A stretch of DNA of 64,000 nucleotides from Vibrio sp. SNU_ST1 (GTDB taxonomy: Bacteria > Pseudomonadota > Gammaproteobacteria > Enterobacterales > Vibrionaceae). Below are positions 48,573 through 58,196 of this stretch, in pieces. The position numbers and the translations under genes are program-made. The notes under the pieces were generated by a model. The model saw nothing but the letters and a program-made list of their open reading frames with translations, searched no databases and was not told the DNA's origin. The DNA lies in NCBI RefSeq assembly GCF_030563405.1, contig NZ_CP130749.1, positions 186,001-250,000 on the forward strand, read 5' to 3'. The stretch's first letter is position 1. The number at the start of each line of letters is the position of its first letter.

Positions 48573-49361
48573 TTGAAAAAACACTCCAGAAACCTTCATC
48601 CATCCTTATCAATTGATAAGGCACCATCCAACGTATTTATGAATTTTGAAGCGTTTCTTTCGAACACTGAAACCCGAGTTCATAGCCACTCATGGGGACA
48701 GGTTCAATTGATCAGTGGCGGTATATTAGAGATGGAAGCGGAAAGCACTCGATTTCTAGCGCCACCACATTTGGCGATTTGGGTACCGGCTGGGGTGATG
48801 CATTGTAGTTATAACCGTAAGCCTTTGGACTACTGCTCGCTAAATATCGCCCCCGAGCTAACGCAACATCTGCCAGATAAAACCAGCCTTATAAAGATTA
48901 CGCCGATTGTGTCTTCGATTATCGATGACTTTCGCGATCGTGGAATAAATGTTGCGGAAACAGAACAAGATCAAAGACTCGTTCAGGTACTGCTTGACCA
49001 ACTTGCGCAGCGTGAGGTTGAGCATCACTTTTTGCCTTCAACCGACAATAAGTATCTAGCACCAATATTGGCTTCTGTTGAAGAAAATCCAACCGATGAG
49101 GTGACGTTGAAAGATTGGGCTGAGCGTGTCCATACCACGGAAAGAACTCTTTCTCGCCACTGCCAGACGGAGCTTGGAATGAGTTTTACAGAGTGGCGAC
49201 TGCGAGTGCGCTACCTATATTCAATGGACTTGTTGAGAAACGGTCAATCGGTCAAAGAGGTCGCTCTTACATTAGGTTATAACCAAGCAAGCCCTTTTAT
49301 CACTATGTTCAAACGTTACGCGAAACAGACGCCAGAACAGTATAAGAATCGTTTGTTGTAA
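48573..49361 (+). CDS. AraC-family transcription regulator
   Basis: 262 residues. The N-terminal cupin ligand domain (about 25-110) contains HSHSWGQVQLISGG and WVPAGVMH. The C-terminal AraC DNA-binding domain (about 160-260) has both helix-turn-helix units and the signature SVKEVALTLGYNQASPFITM. The start is TTG with AGGAAG 6 bases upstream; no ATG is near. It is divergent from the EamA transporter gene, which is its likely target. Confidence 0.92.
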   Translation: MKKHSRNLHPSLSIDKAPSNVFMNFEAFLSNTETRVHSHSWGQVQLISGGILEMEAESTRFLAPPHLAIWVPAGVMHCSYNRKPLDYCSLNIAPELTQHLPDKTSLIKITPIVSSIIDDFRDRGINVAETEQDQRLVQVLLDQLAQREVEHHFLPSTDNKYLAPILASVEENPTDEVTLKDWAERVHTTERTLSRHCQTELGMSFTEWRLRVRYLYSMDLLRNGQSVKEVALTLGYNQASPFITMFKRYAKQTPEQYKNRLL

Positions 49362-49571
49362 TTGGTTTCTTTTGTCAAGCGTGTCAATAATCGCTTACTT
49401 TCCCTTTTTATGTTTAACTTTTTGTTATTAAAAGATTAAATTTGGTCTTAATAGTGGGCGCACACGTATTTTTCGTCAATGGTTTGAATTTAGTTATATA
49501 GGCATTTGTTTTTTTTTTCGTATTTGAGTGACCATTTATAGAATCATTTGCTCAAAATGCCGAGGAAAAAT

Positions 49572-50819
49572 TTGAAGTTTATTATCCCAACGATATCAGT
49601 ATTAGCTGTAACACTTTCTGCATGCGGTGGTGGTAGCGATAGCGCTGCGCCACCACCTAAAAAGACTAAAACCGTAGTTCCTCAAATGTCCATAACCCCG
49701 GCATCAGGAAGTGTTGCAGATCCAAAAGATGACGTTGCAAAAAACTCTTATAGCAGTCCTGTCATGTATTCAGCTAATGCTATAGGTAGCACTGACATCA
49801 AAGAGTGTATCAAGTCTCTAAACCTGTTTAATATTTACAGTATTGGTTGGGACGATGAATTTAATGAAGAGCTATCACCTAAGCAGCAAAAAGATCTCAA
49901 AGGTTTCTATGGTGTTTATGGCGCAAACGGAATTGTCGATTACTCTGCTCACACCACCGAAGCTATCGAAGCTAAAGATTGGATCAGTTATTTCTACTAC
50001 GATGCAAATTTTCAAGATTGCGAAGCGCGTCGTTACAAGTCATATGCCAAGGTTAATAAAGTAGGCCAAGACATTACCGAGCTTAGTTACAAGTACAGTG
50101 TAGATGCCGATGTTACGACAAACACACCTCAACAAAATATAACTAACTATACGGCTTGGCAAAGTGACGCTGCGAAAAACACAGTGGTTGGTTTAGTGAC
50201 CAACATTACAACAGGTAGCATTCAACACAAGCAGCAATTGAAAAGCTTCACATCCGACAGTGGGCGCTTTGTTGATAACGTCAATTTCAGCAAGATGTTT
50301 AGAAATAGCTATTTCTTTGAGTCTTATGACAATGGCGAAGTTGAGTTCCAAGTTGTTGGCGGTAAGGTGATTGATAGATATGCAAAATTAAACCAGTCAA
50401 CCCCAGATACATACTATGCAGTTAACTTGATTTCGGCATACTTCCCTGGTGTTGGAACAAGAATTAACTGGTGTGTGCGAGGGAGCCAGTTCGTATTAAA
50501 CAAAGAGACGCCTATCAGCGAAGCACAATACAGCAGCATTATTGAAAATGGTGACTTAGGAGCGGCTTACTGTGACCCATTTGATGCGAATATCAGCCAA
50601 GTTCGTTACTACGATACGAAAGGAAGTATAGTCTCAGACAGCTCCGCAATTGCGCTTGAGTTAAACAATAAGTTGGTACAAGGCACTATTGTTAAAGACA
50701 AGTTGGATCAACGAGTAGCAAATAAGAAGTTGTACCTAGGAAAAACACACAGTGAATATTTCCAAGATACTTCTTTGGCGAATCAAGTTGATCAGATCAA
50801 AGCCGATTTGACTAAATAG
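49572..50819 (+). CDS. Putative lipoprotein, function unknown
   Basis: 415 residues from a TTG at 49572 (GAGGA 5 bases upstream), giving the signal MKFIIPTISVLAVTLSAC with a lipobox; the ATG at 49557 would add a charged prefix. After the lipidated Cys come a GGG/Ser linker and a Pro/Lys stretch (APPPKKTKT). The rest is a soluble, Tyr-rich domain with four further Cys, probably two disulfides. No catalytic motif is recognised. A run of ten T (49509-49518) lies 54 bases upstream. It is a single gene closed by a terminator. Confidence 0.75.
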   Translation: MKFIIPTISVLAVTLSACGGGSDSAAPPPKKTKTVVPQMSITPASGSVADPKDDVAKNSYSSPVMYSANAIGSTDIKECIKSLNLFNIYSIGWDDEFNEELSPKQQKDLKGFYGVYGANGIVDYSAHTTEAIEAKDWISYFYYDANFQDCEARRYKSYAKVNKVGQDITELSYKYSVDADVTTNTPQQNITNYTAWQSDAAKNTVVGLVTNITTGSIQHKQQLKSFTSDSGRFVDNVNFSKMFRNSYFFESYDNGEVEFQVVGGKVIDRYAKLNQSTPDTYYAVNLISAYFPGVGTRINWCVRGSQFVLNKETPISEAQYSSIIENGDLGAAYCDPFDANISQVRYYDTKGSIVSDSSAIALELNNKLVQGTIVKDKLDQRVANKKLYLGKTHSEYFQDTSLANQVDQIKADLTK

Positions 50820-50870
50820 CGTTTTGACGAGCGTTATGAAGGTGTGCTTCTGCAATCTATAATCGTAAAT

Positions 50871-50893
50871 AGCCATCCTCGTGATGGCTTTTT
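50871..50893 (+). terminator. Terminator after the lipoprotein gene
   Basis: AGCCATC, a 5-base loop and GATGGCT followed by T4. Good intrinsic terminator. Confidence 0.88.
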
Positions 50894-50962
50894 CATATCA
50901 CTAGTGGGTTGGCAAGCAGTCGCTTGGCAAGTCCTATGAAACCTTAAATATTTGTATGGCGC

Positions 50963-51322
50963 TTATATCCAATCATGGGCTACCGCCATTAACGAAACAA
51001 AACTGGTCAGTACATTCGAGAGGATGGTAACCACATGAATTAGGTGCACTAATTTTTTCCCTTTAAAGGCTTTAAATGAGTAGAGTGTTGAAAGTAACGA
51101 TAGGACAAAAAATAGATAAATAGGCCAATACCAATAATACAGGGGGTCAAACTGAGTAAATTCACATGCAACAACAGCATAAAAAAATCCAATTAAGGAT
51201 AATAGGCCGTGAGCAGATTGAGCAATCGACCTGGAATTTAAATAGTAGAGATAAGAAACCATGGGGTAGAAGGCTAACAAAACCCAAACTTGGCTAATCA
51301 CAGTCAGTTGGTACTCACTCAT
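50963..51322 (-). CDS. Small four-helix membrane protein, function unknown
   Basis: 119 residues from the ATG at 51322, which has GAGAG just upstream (the longer frame begins at a GTG inside that site). Four hydrophobic helices at about 10-28, 40-57, 63-83 and 92-113, with basic loops (FKAFKGKK). No family recognised. It lies in AT-rich DNA between two unrelated lipoprotein genes. Confidence 0.65.
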   Translation of the reverse strand: MSEYQLTVISQVWVLLAFYPMVSYLYYLNSRSIAQSAHGLLSLIGFFYAVVACEFTQFDPLYYWYWPIYLFFVLSLLSTLYSFKAFKGKKLVHLIHVVTILSNVLTSFVSLMAVAHDWI

Positions 51323-51535
51323 AATTCTCTCGATCACCTAATGCCTTGTTAATTTGTGGAAGCTATGCGACGAAGCTATATACATACGTAAATGTTACAT
51401 GTGCAATAAATTACATACAAAAAGAGCTACATACACAAAAAAATATGCGAGTACTCTAACCAAAAAAGCTAACCATTACAAAGTGCTATTGGAGTCCGTT
51501 GAATCGATTGATAAGTAGTTTAATAATGAATACGA

Positions 51536-52084
51536 TTATAAGTATTTACCTGCATTTTCATAAGCTTCGATTTCTATCGGTGCTTCAACGTAACCAAAGA
51601 TGGCTAGTTGCAATAAATATTTTTTAGTAAATGCTTCAAGCCCCAAGTCTTCGACTTGTTTTACATGAATCAACTCATGAGAAAGTAGTAATTTGTCACC
51701 TTTTGCTTTGTTAGCGATCCAAATACCATAACCAAATGTTGAACCCGTAAAATAAGGAGAGTCAAGCCCCAAACGTTGCATTTGAAATAGCAACGATTCA
51801 TTTTCAGGCAAAGGAATTGAATCGGCATAATGTACGCGGATTTTTTCAGGATATTTAATGCCAACCTTGTGTGCAATTTCAATGTATTGAGGGAGTAAAG
51901 GAACACCTTGGGTTAGTGCTATTTCCTCATTTCTTCTTACATACTTAATAGACAATGGGAAATATGCTTCTAGTTGCTCTAATAGATGGCTAGGTGGGTT
52001 AGCATAAACGTCGTTTTTATCTTCACATCCGAGAATTGAAATAACTAAGATCAAAAGAGTGATAAATTTAAGTGATGCTTTCAT
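51536..52084 (-). CDS. Lipoprotein with HExxH metalloprotease-like motif
   Basis: 182 residues. Signal peptide with lipobox ILGC (Cys 20), then a compact domain containing LLSHELIHVKQVEDLG near residue 133. The HELIH core followed by a Gln/Glu-rich helix resembles zinc-metalloprotease-like domains of the DUF4157 type. A Glu-rich C-terminal helix (APIEIEAYENAG) could supply the third ligand. Attached to the envelope, probably at the outer membrane. Activity is unproven. GGAGC precedes the ATG. The DNA is more AT-rich than its neighbours. Confidence 0.7.
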   Translation of the reverse strand: MKASLKFITLLILVISILGCEDKNDVYANPPSHLLEQLEAYFPLSIKYVRRNEEIALTQGVPLLPQYIEIAHKVGIKYPEKIRVHYADSIPLPENESLLFQMQRLGLDSPYFTGSTFGYGIWIANKAKGDKLLLSHELIHVKQVEDLGLEAFTKKYLLQLAIFGYVEAPIEIEAYENAGKYL

Positions 52085-52370
52085 TTGTTGTGAGCTCCGT
52101 TTTATCGTTATTTGTCTTGCAAGAAAAGTAAGCGTCCATTAGTACAATAACAATATTCTCGAAATATATGACTTTGCCTTAGCGAAGGTTCTTAGGGTAT
52201 TACTATTTAAACATCATTGTATTTTCAACAGGGGTTGTATTGCGATGGGTTTCACATTTGTCCTTGATAAAGCAATGAATTAAGTCGAGAGCCACAAAGT
52301 TATATCCACGATAGTAAAATTTTCGGTATAGCAAAATCTTTGGATCATAATGGTGTTCGTAAAGGTATGC

Positions 52371-53528
52371 TTAGTACCCAGTCAACTCCATATAGCCCGT
52401 ACCAGAGTGTGTTCCTTCAATAACGATTGGCCCCTCCCAATAGGGTACTGACAGTGGCATTTTTGCTTCTGGATTGAGTGCCGAGACGGTCAGTTCGATT
52501 TGTTGAGTGGGAATCGAAACTTGCCACTCTGTTGGGTAGTCACGCCCATCGATTTCAGTTTGCCTGATGGCGGTTAAGCTGATGTCTTGCTGTGAAATCG
52601 CGATGCCAGAGCCATCTTGTTGCATTAACCTTGCGCGAGCATAACTGGCTTTGCCTGATGTTGAGTTTCGAAGCTGAAATACCACCAAACTGGTTTCATC
52701 ACTCAGCCTTAGCGCAAACCAATCCCAGCCTTGTTGCGAGTCGAGCAAAAACTGCGAGCTCCACTCTCTGTCTATCCAACCTTTGCCGAAAACCTGATGA
52801 GTGACGTCATCAATGGTTACTTCGCCTGATACATTAATGAATGGTTGGCTGTAGTAATAGGAAGCCACTTTGCCATCGCTACTTTTAGTGCTGTAACCTT
52901 GTTCACATTGCTTTTGATAAGGCGCGTTGTTGGTTAACTTAAGCGAGTATCCAAATTGCTCCGAGTTAGCGACCAACGTGGCTGGAAATAGGTCATTGCT
53001 TGATGAGTTCCATTGCCAGTCATCGAGATAAACATTTAATGGCGAAGAGCTAACACCCGCAAGTTCAGCTTGGCCGCGTGACCATTTTTCATCGGCGTAG
53101 TGCTTATCTTTAGTGGTGACAGCACTGTGTGCCATGTAGATTTGCTGACTTTGCCATGCGGTTTTATTGGCGCTATTGGCACTTTCTTGTGGTGCAGTTG
53201 CGAAGCGGAATTGTGTCCACTGCACGCCTAACGCATTGCCGTCTTCATCAATTAAGTTTGCGGTTAAATACCACCACTCATGACGAAAATTAGGGTGTGC
53301 TTGATGGTCGGCAGGGAAGCTGATCTCCACGCCTTTTACTACCGGAGAAAATTTCGCTTGATCGATTGCCGTTTCATTCTCGGTTTGTGTTTCAGTACCG
53401 AGTATCGACCCCATATTTTGTGTTGATTGTTGTGTTGATTGTTGTGTTGAGTGGTGTCCCGATTCTTCGCATCCTAAAAGGAGCGAAATGCCAAGCGTGA
53501 GAACGAAAACTCTCATTGCTCGATTCAT
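52371..53528 (-). CDS. Lipocalin-like lipoprotein (AttH/CrtC-like, COG5621)
   Basis: 385 residues from the ATG at 53528, which overlaps the permease stop by one base; GAGG lies 8 bases upstream. Signal with lipobox LLGC, then a Gln/Thr/Ser linker coded by a 12-bp repeat. Two lipocalin-like halves follow: the first with FRHEWWYLTANL near residue 82, the second with GWDWFALRLSD near 267. This family is often called predicted secreted hydrolase, but no catalytic residues are certain. It is the third gene of an ABC operon; a ligand-carrying role is inferred. Confidence 0.82.
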   Translation of the reverse strand: MNRAMRVFVLTLGISLLLGCEESGHHSTQQSTQQSTQNMGSILGTETQTENETAIDQAKFSPVVKGVEISFPADHQAHPNFRHEWWYLTANLIDEDGNALGVQWTQFRFATAPQESANSANKTAWQSQQIYMAHSAVTTKDKHYADEKWSRGQAELAGVSSSPLNVYLDDWQWNSSSNDLFPATLVANSEQFGYSLKLTNNAPYQKQCEQGYSTKSSDGKVASYYYSQPFINVSGEVTIDDVTHQVFGKGWIDREWSSQFLLDSQQGWDWFALRLSDETSLVVFQLRNSTSGKASYARARLMQQDGSGIAISQQDISLTAIRQTEIDGRDYPTEWQVSIPTQQIELTVSALNPEAKMPLSVPYWEGPIVIEGTHSGTGYMELTGY

Positions 53529-56062
53529 CACAATACCTCGCTTTGCAAGCTGGATACCACGGGTTTACTGACCAAACGCCACAGTGGAATCAAGGTCGCA
53601 ATCACAGCCACTATAATGGTGATGGCTGTGATGCTGAGTGTGTCACTCCAATTCCATACGTAATTTAAACTCCACCCAAAAGCGCGCAGGGTAACGATGT
53701 CCGTCAACACATAACCGATCATAGCGCCGAGCGGTATGGCGACAATTAAGGTAAAGGTAACTAATATGACAATCTGCCCGACCACCATCGTCATCAACTT
53801 TCGCTGACTAACACCGAGCGCATACAACCTTGCAATGGCGGCTTTGCGTGCATCGAGCAACATGAAACACGCACAGAACAAGCCAATCACCGCCACCATT
53901 AAAGTGACGCCATTAAGTGCTCGAGTAATGGCAAAGGTTTGTGAAAAGATATCTAAAGCGAGGGATTTGATCTGTGCTTGATCGTAAAGCTGGCTAGGGT
54001 GCAGATTCAGCTGTTGGCGCAGTTGTTCGTACACCACTTGTGGGTCGCCAGAGACTTTGATTCCTAAGCTGGTTGGCAAATCCGTAAATCCGCTTTCGAG
54101 CCATAAATTAGGTGCAAGTAACACTTCGCCATTCGGTGAGCCGTAATCATGAAAAATCGCCCCGACGATGAGTGTTTTGTCTTGGATCGCGTCGAGCTTG
54201 AGTTGGCTTCCAAGGGACAAGTCGAGCTTCACCGCTGTAGGTTCGCTGATCGCCACTAATTCACCTTGGTAAAAGTGCGTCCAAAAGTCATTAAGGTAGG
54301 ATTGGAACACCATAGTTTGCTCAAGTGTGTCTTTGTCTTTGGTGCCGAGCAAAGTCGGTAAGCCCTGCAAATTATCATCGACGTAGTATTGCTTATAGAC
54401 GGTTTCAACATTATCAAACTGTTCTAACGCACGCTCTACATATGCGATTTCACCTTGGGCAGGGCTAACGTAAATATCGGCATGTAAGCGCTGTTCAAGC
54501 CATTGCTTTAACGTGGATTCAAAGCTGCCGACTAAGGTATTCATTCCCACATTGGCGGTGACAGCGAGAAGCAACGCCATCATGGCAAGGGAAAGAGGGG
54601 AGATAAGTTCACGCAGCTCGGCAAACAGATATTGTATTAATCCCGATTGGGTGCGCTTTTCGCTCCAGTTCGCTAGCACACTGAGCGTTTTGGGCAGATA
54701 CAAGGGAATCGACACCACTAACACACCGAGCCATGCCATGGTGAAGCGGTGATGTTCGCTCAACCATAACCCTGCTAACGCGACAATGGTTAATACTGAC
54801 CCGATAACAAACAGCTGATTTTCGTTAGAAGCTTCCGGCGCTTGATAGAAACCGCCATGAGAAGAGAGGGGTTGTCGCACTCGATGTTTAAAGTGCTGCC
54901 AACACGCGACAAGCGTTGCGGCCAGCGTGAGTAGCAGTGCCTGCACTAACCATTGCCACTGCCATGTACCGGGAAGCAGTGTTGCACCATAAAGTTGCTC
55001 AAGCGTTATCGCGACGGTTGGATGCAGCCAATGGCTGAGTTGAATGCCGAAAATGAAACCAAGCGACGCGCCTAGTGTGACTAAAAGAGTCAGCTCGACT
55101 AACAGAGCTGAAAACACGATGCTTGGTGCAATCCCAGCTTGTTGAATTTGCACCAACAGCCGATTACGTTTCAGCAAACTGTACTTCACGCCATTGTAAG
55201 CGATGAACAGGCCAACCAAAAACGCCAACAAACTCATAGCTGTGAGGTTGAGGTGAAAGCTATCGGTAATTGAACCGAGATCCGTGCTTTGGTTGTTGGA
55301 AATCCATTGCCCTTGCTCGCCTATGAGGCTCTGCCATTTATCCTGAGTATTGTTTTTAGTGTCGCTCTTCGTGTCAAAAATAGCGATATAGCTCAGTTGC
55401 CCTTGCTTGTTAAGCAATTGCTGAGCGAATCCAATGTCCATTAACATTCTGCTGCCCAGTTGCCATTCATCGGGCAGCACTACCACTTGGGTGAGCACCT
55501 CATCCAAAGTGAGAGTGTCTACTTCTCCCAAGTTTTGGTGTTGCGACTGGCTCATCATCACAATGGGTTCACCCGCCAAGAGTTGTGGTAAAGGCAAGGC
55601 GTTATCGAACAGGGAAATGTTTGGCTCTTTGGTTTGAGTATTGCTTTCTTCGTCGGTGCGAGAGTGGCGAGATCTTGAAGTGAGGGCTGCGATCAGCTCA
55701 CTGCCTTGAACTGACCAACGTCGACCTTGCTCGTCTCTTACTCGCCCTTCTATAACAGGTAGCGCTGCGCTTAATCCACTTTGTCTTAAGCTGAAGTAGA
55801 GCGCTTCCGGCAAATAGTTTTGTCCTGCTGGTGGAATGATAAGGTTCTGCGCTTGGGCGCTAAGTTGCTCGGTCGATTCTGCATAACTGCGCTTGGCATT
55901 GAGGTTGATGGCTTGCACGGCGACAAATAAGGTGACCGCTAGCACAATGCCGATCAGAATCGCTGCGGCTTGCAATGGCGATTGGCGATAATGTGCCGCG
56001 AATAGATTCAATGTCAGTTTGGTATGAGTGAGCTGGCTCTGTGCGACTCCAGTTTGTTTCAT
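53528..56062 (-). CDS. FtsX/MacB-type ABC transporter permease
   Basis: 844 residues from the ATG at 56062, 8 bp after the ATPase stop. The layout is an N-terminal helix at about 35-55, a periplasmic domain of about 225 residues, three helices with FtsX domain 1, a short cytoplasmic part, several helices, a second periplasmic domain (about 510-720) and a C-terminal FtsX domain with three helices. This duplicated form is a type VII, LolCDE/MacB-like system that acts on envelope lipids or lipoproteins rather than importing solutes. Substrate unknown. Confidence 0.85.
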   Translation of the reverse strand: MKQTGVAQSQLTHTKLTLNLFAAHYRQSPLQAAAILIGIVLAVTLFVAVQAINLNAKRSYAESTEQLSAQAQNLIIPPAGQNYLPEALYFSLRQSGLSAALPVIEGRVRDEQGRRWSVQGSELIAALTSRSRHSRTDEESNTQTKEPNISLFDNALPLPQLLAGEPIVMMSQSQHQNLGEVDTLTLDEVLTQVVVLPDEWQLGSRMLMDIGFAQQLLNKQGQLSYIAIFDTKSDTKNNTQDKWQSLIGEQGQWISNNQSTDLGSITDSFHLNLTAMSLLAFLVGLFIAYNGVKYSLLKRNRLLVQIQQAGIAPSIVFSALLVELTLLVTLGASLGFIFGIQLSHWLHPTVAITLEQLYGATLLPGTWQWQWLVQALLLTLAATLVACWQHFKHRVRQPLSSHGGFYQAPEASNENQLFVIGSVLTIVALAGLWLSEHHRFTMAWLGVLVVSIPLYLPKTLSVLANWSEKRTQSGLIQYLFAELRELISPLSLAMMALLLAVTANVGMNTLVGSFESTLKQWLEQRLHADIYVSPAQGEIAYVERALEQFDNVETVYKQYYVDDNLQGLPTLLGTKDKDTLEQTMVFQSYLNDFWTHFYQGELVAISEPTAVKLDLSLGSQLKLDAIQDKTLIVGAIFHDYGSPNGEVLLAPNLWLESGFTDLPTSLGIKVSGDPQVVYEQLRQQLNLHPSQLYDQAQIKSLALDIFSQTFAITRALNGVTLMVAVIGLFCACFMLLDARKAAIARLYALGVSQRKLMTMVVGQIVILVTFTLIVAIPLGAMIGYVLTDIVTLRAFGWSLNYVWNWSDTLSITAITIIVAVIATLIPLWRLVSKPVVSSLQSEVL

Positions 56063-56070
56063 TGAATGGC

Positions 56071-56769
56071 TCACAACGCTGCTGCTCTTGGGGTTAGTTC
56101 TGCGTTCCTTAAACAACCATCATCTAACACCAAACTTGTCTGCATAAAGCTGGCGCATTCTGGGCTGTGTGTAACCAAAAGCACGGCAGTGTTACCTTGC
56201 GTGGTGATTTCACTTAACAGCTTCATTACTTCTAAACCGGCTTTGTGGTCGAGGTTGCCTGTGGGTTCGTCGGCAAGCAGCAGCTTAGGTTTATGGGCTA
56301 ACGCACGCGCTATTGCTACCCGTTGTTGCTGACCGCCAGAGAGTGCGGATACATGTCTTTCGAGTAGATCGCTGATACCCAATGCATCAACTAAATAATC
56401 GCACCAGTCGCCCCATTTTTGTTGATTCAAATGCAAAGGGAAGGCGATGTTTTGTTTTACGTTGAGTGGGGTTAGCAAGTTAAATTGCTGAAAGATAACG
56501 CCTAGTTTTTGATGACGGAAGCGGCTCCATTGTGGGTCTTTCCAAACCGACGTGTTGTCACCATCGAGCCACAACTCACCACCTGAAAGTGGTTCAAAGC
56601 CTGCGATGAGATTGAGTAGAGTACTCTTTCCGCTGCCACTTGCTCCTGTCAAAGCCACACTAGCTCCTGTCGCCAAAGCGAAGTCAACGCCCTCCAACAC
56701 GCTATGGGTGTCTTTGCCGTCAACAAAGCTTTTGCTGGCCTGTTTCAGCGTGACAACTGGGTTTTCCAT
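56071..56769 (-). CDS. ABC transporter ATPase of the LolD/MacB type
   Basis: 232 residues. Walker A GASGSGKST near residue 40, Q-loop VIFQQFNLL, signature LSGGQQQR, Walker B LLLADEPTGNLD, and VTHSPE switch. The sequence is of the LolD/FtsE group. GGAGAGGAA precedes the ATG. First gene of the ATPase-permease-lipoprotein operon. It is distinct from the essential lolCDE set, because the permease is a single 844-residue chain. Confidence 0.9.
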   Translation of the reverse strand: MENPVVTLKQASKSFVDGKDTHSVLEGVDFALATGASVALTGASGSGKSTLLNLIAGFEPLSGGELWLDGDNTSVWKDPQWSRFRHQKLGVIFQQFNLLTPLNVKQNIAFPLHLNQQKWGDWCDYLVDALGISDLLERHVSALSGGQQQRVAIARALAHKPKLLLADEPTGNLDHKAGLEVMKLLSEITTQGNTAVLLVTHSPECASFMQTSLVLDDGCLRNAELTPRAAAL

Positions 56770-57215
56770 TTCCTCTCCTTGTAACCAACAATGACTATCA
56801 AACTGCGTCGATCGATGACAATCAATACGACGATAAGCTCTATCAAACTGTAGACAACAATTTGAAAAAGAAAGCGATTTACATCGAATTATTAATAACT
56901 TGTACTTCGAAAAGAGGGAAATAGATCAGTGTGAGCAGGAATGCAGATGTTAGTGGGAGTGTTTAAGCCATCAAAGATGTTTTTGAATTTGTTGTTAGAT
57001 GGTTCGTGATCACGTTTATGATCTTAGAGTAAAGATTATTTGCACTAAATTTTCACGTAAGAATCCGCAATAGCAACTTGTTGTCAACGTAATGAGATTA
57101 ATTTATTCGCGATTGTGTGCTTACACCACTAATCGCTAATACAAGATGGCAGATTCTATGATTTTCGAATATTATAGTTCTAATATTGGGATAAATATCA
57201 CATTTCGGTGCGTGC
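56770..57215. other. Gap between two outward-facing operons
   Basis: 446 bp, AT-rich toward the right end (GATTAATTTATTC and similar). It holds the promoters of the ABC operon and the PhnD-like gene. No hairpin, repeat or gene stands out. Confidence 0.6.
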
Positions 57216-58178
57216 ATGTTTAGTTGTCAGTCCATTTGTAAACAGTTCGTTTTACTGCTAGCAGTAATTGTTTGTTCGCTTTTCACGGTATCCGCTAGTG
57301 CAGACACGAAAAGCACCTTGCGTGAAGAAACAATAATCATAGGGGTTATTAGCTCTAACCCAAAAAAAGCATTCAAACGTGCACAGCCTTTTGCTGATTA
57401 CTTAGCTGAAAATCTATCCAACTTTGGTATCAAAACAGGCCAAGTTGTCGTCGCCCGCGACTCTCGTCAAATGGCTCGGTGGATAAAAAGTGGGCAGGTA
57501 GATCTGGTTTCTGAAACGGTGTTTGCAGCACAGGAATTAATGCAATATTCGGGTGCTGAACTTTTAGCAAGACGATGGAAAAGCGGTGTGGCGGAATATC
57601 ATTCAATCTTCTTTTCCAAACGCAATAACGGGGTCGACTCCCTAGGTGACCTACGTGGCAAAACGGTTGTCTTTGAGGATGTCGGTTCTACTAGTGCGTT
57701 TCTTGTCCCTGCGGCGATACTGCTTGGGCAAGGATATAAGCTCTATGAGCTAAGCTCCCCTAGAGAGTATCCACCGAAAGACAAGGTTGGTTACTTTTTC
57801 TCCGATGAATATTCAAAGTCTGGAGGAGAATCCAACATGATGAGCTGGGTTCATCGTAATATTGTTGCGTCAGCTGCATTTAGTAATCTCGATTGGGAGA
57901 AAGAAGTTCCCGATCAGATAAAACAACAGTTACAGGTAATCCATACTTCTCAAGCCATCCCCCGCTCACTAGTACTAATACGCCCAGATCTCTCCTCCAA
58001 ACTTAAGCAAAACATGCTCTTAGTATTGCTTGCGGCTCATGAAAGTGAAGAAGGTAAACAGGCTTTGAAAGCCTATAAGAAGACGAAAAAGTTTGATGCT
58101 ATCACACCAGATATTGTAGAAAGCATTTCTTGGGCAGAAGCGCAAAAACTACTGGTTGATGAATACATCTCCCGTTAA
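57216..58178 (+). CDS. PhnD-like periplasmic binding protein
   Basis: 320 residues. Signal peptide (helix at about 10-27, cleavage near TVSASA) then a type-II periplasmic binding fold of the phosphonate/phosphite group: GVISSNPKKAFKRAQPFADYL, WIKSGQVDLVSETVFAA near 85, and the family segment DLRGKTVVFEDVGSTSAFLVP near 140. It is followed 18 bp later by a membrane GGDEF-EAL gene and no ABC transporter genes are near, so it is more likely a ligand sensor for that protein than an import receptor. The ligand is unknown. Confidence 0.85.
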   Translation: MFSCQSICKQFVLLLAVIVCSLFTVSASADTKSTLREETIIIGVISSNPKKAFKRAQPFADYLAENLSNFGIKTGQVVVARDSRQMARWIKSGQVDLVSETVFAAQELMQYSGAELLARRWKSGVAEYHSIFFSKRNNGVDSLGDLRGKTVVFEDVGSTSAFLVPAAILLGQGYKLYELSSPREYPPKDKVGYFFSDEYSKSGGESNMMSWVHRNIVASAAFSNLDWEKEVPDQIKQQLQVIHTSQAIPRSLVLIRPDLSSKLKQNMLLVLLAAHESEEGKQALKAYKKTKKFDAITPDIVESISWAEAQKLLVDEYISR

Positions 58179-58196
58179 CTAGAGAAGTCATTGCTT

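Noticed and set aside
49362..49556. A transcription terminator in the run of T after the AraC gene
   Set aside because: The ten-T run (49509-49518) has no preceding stem that pairs well.
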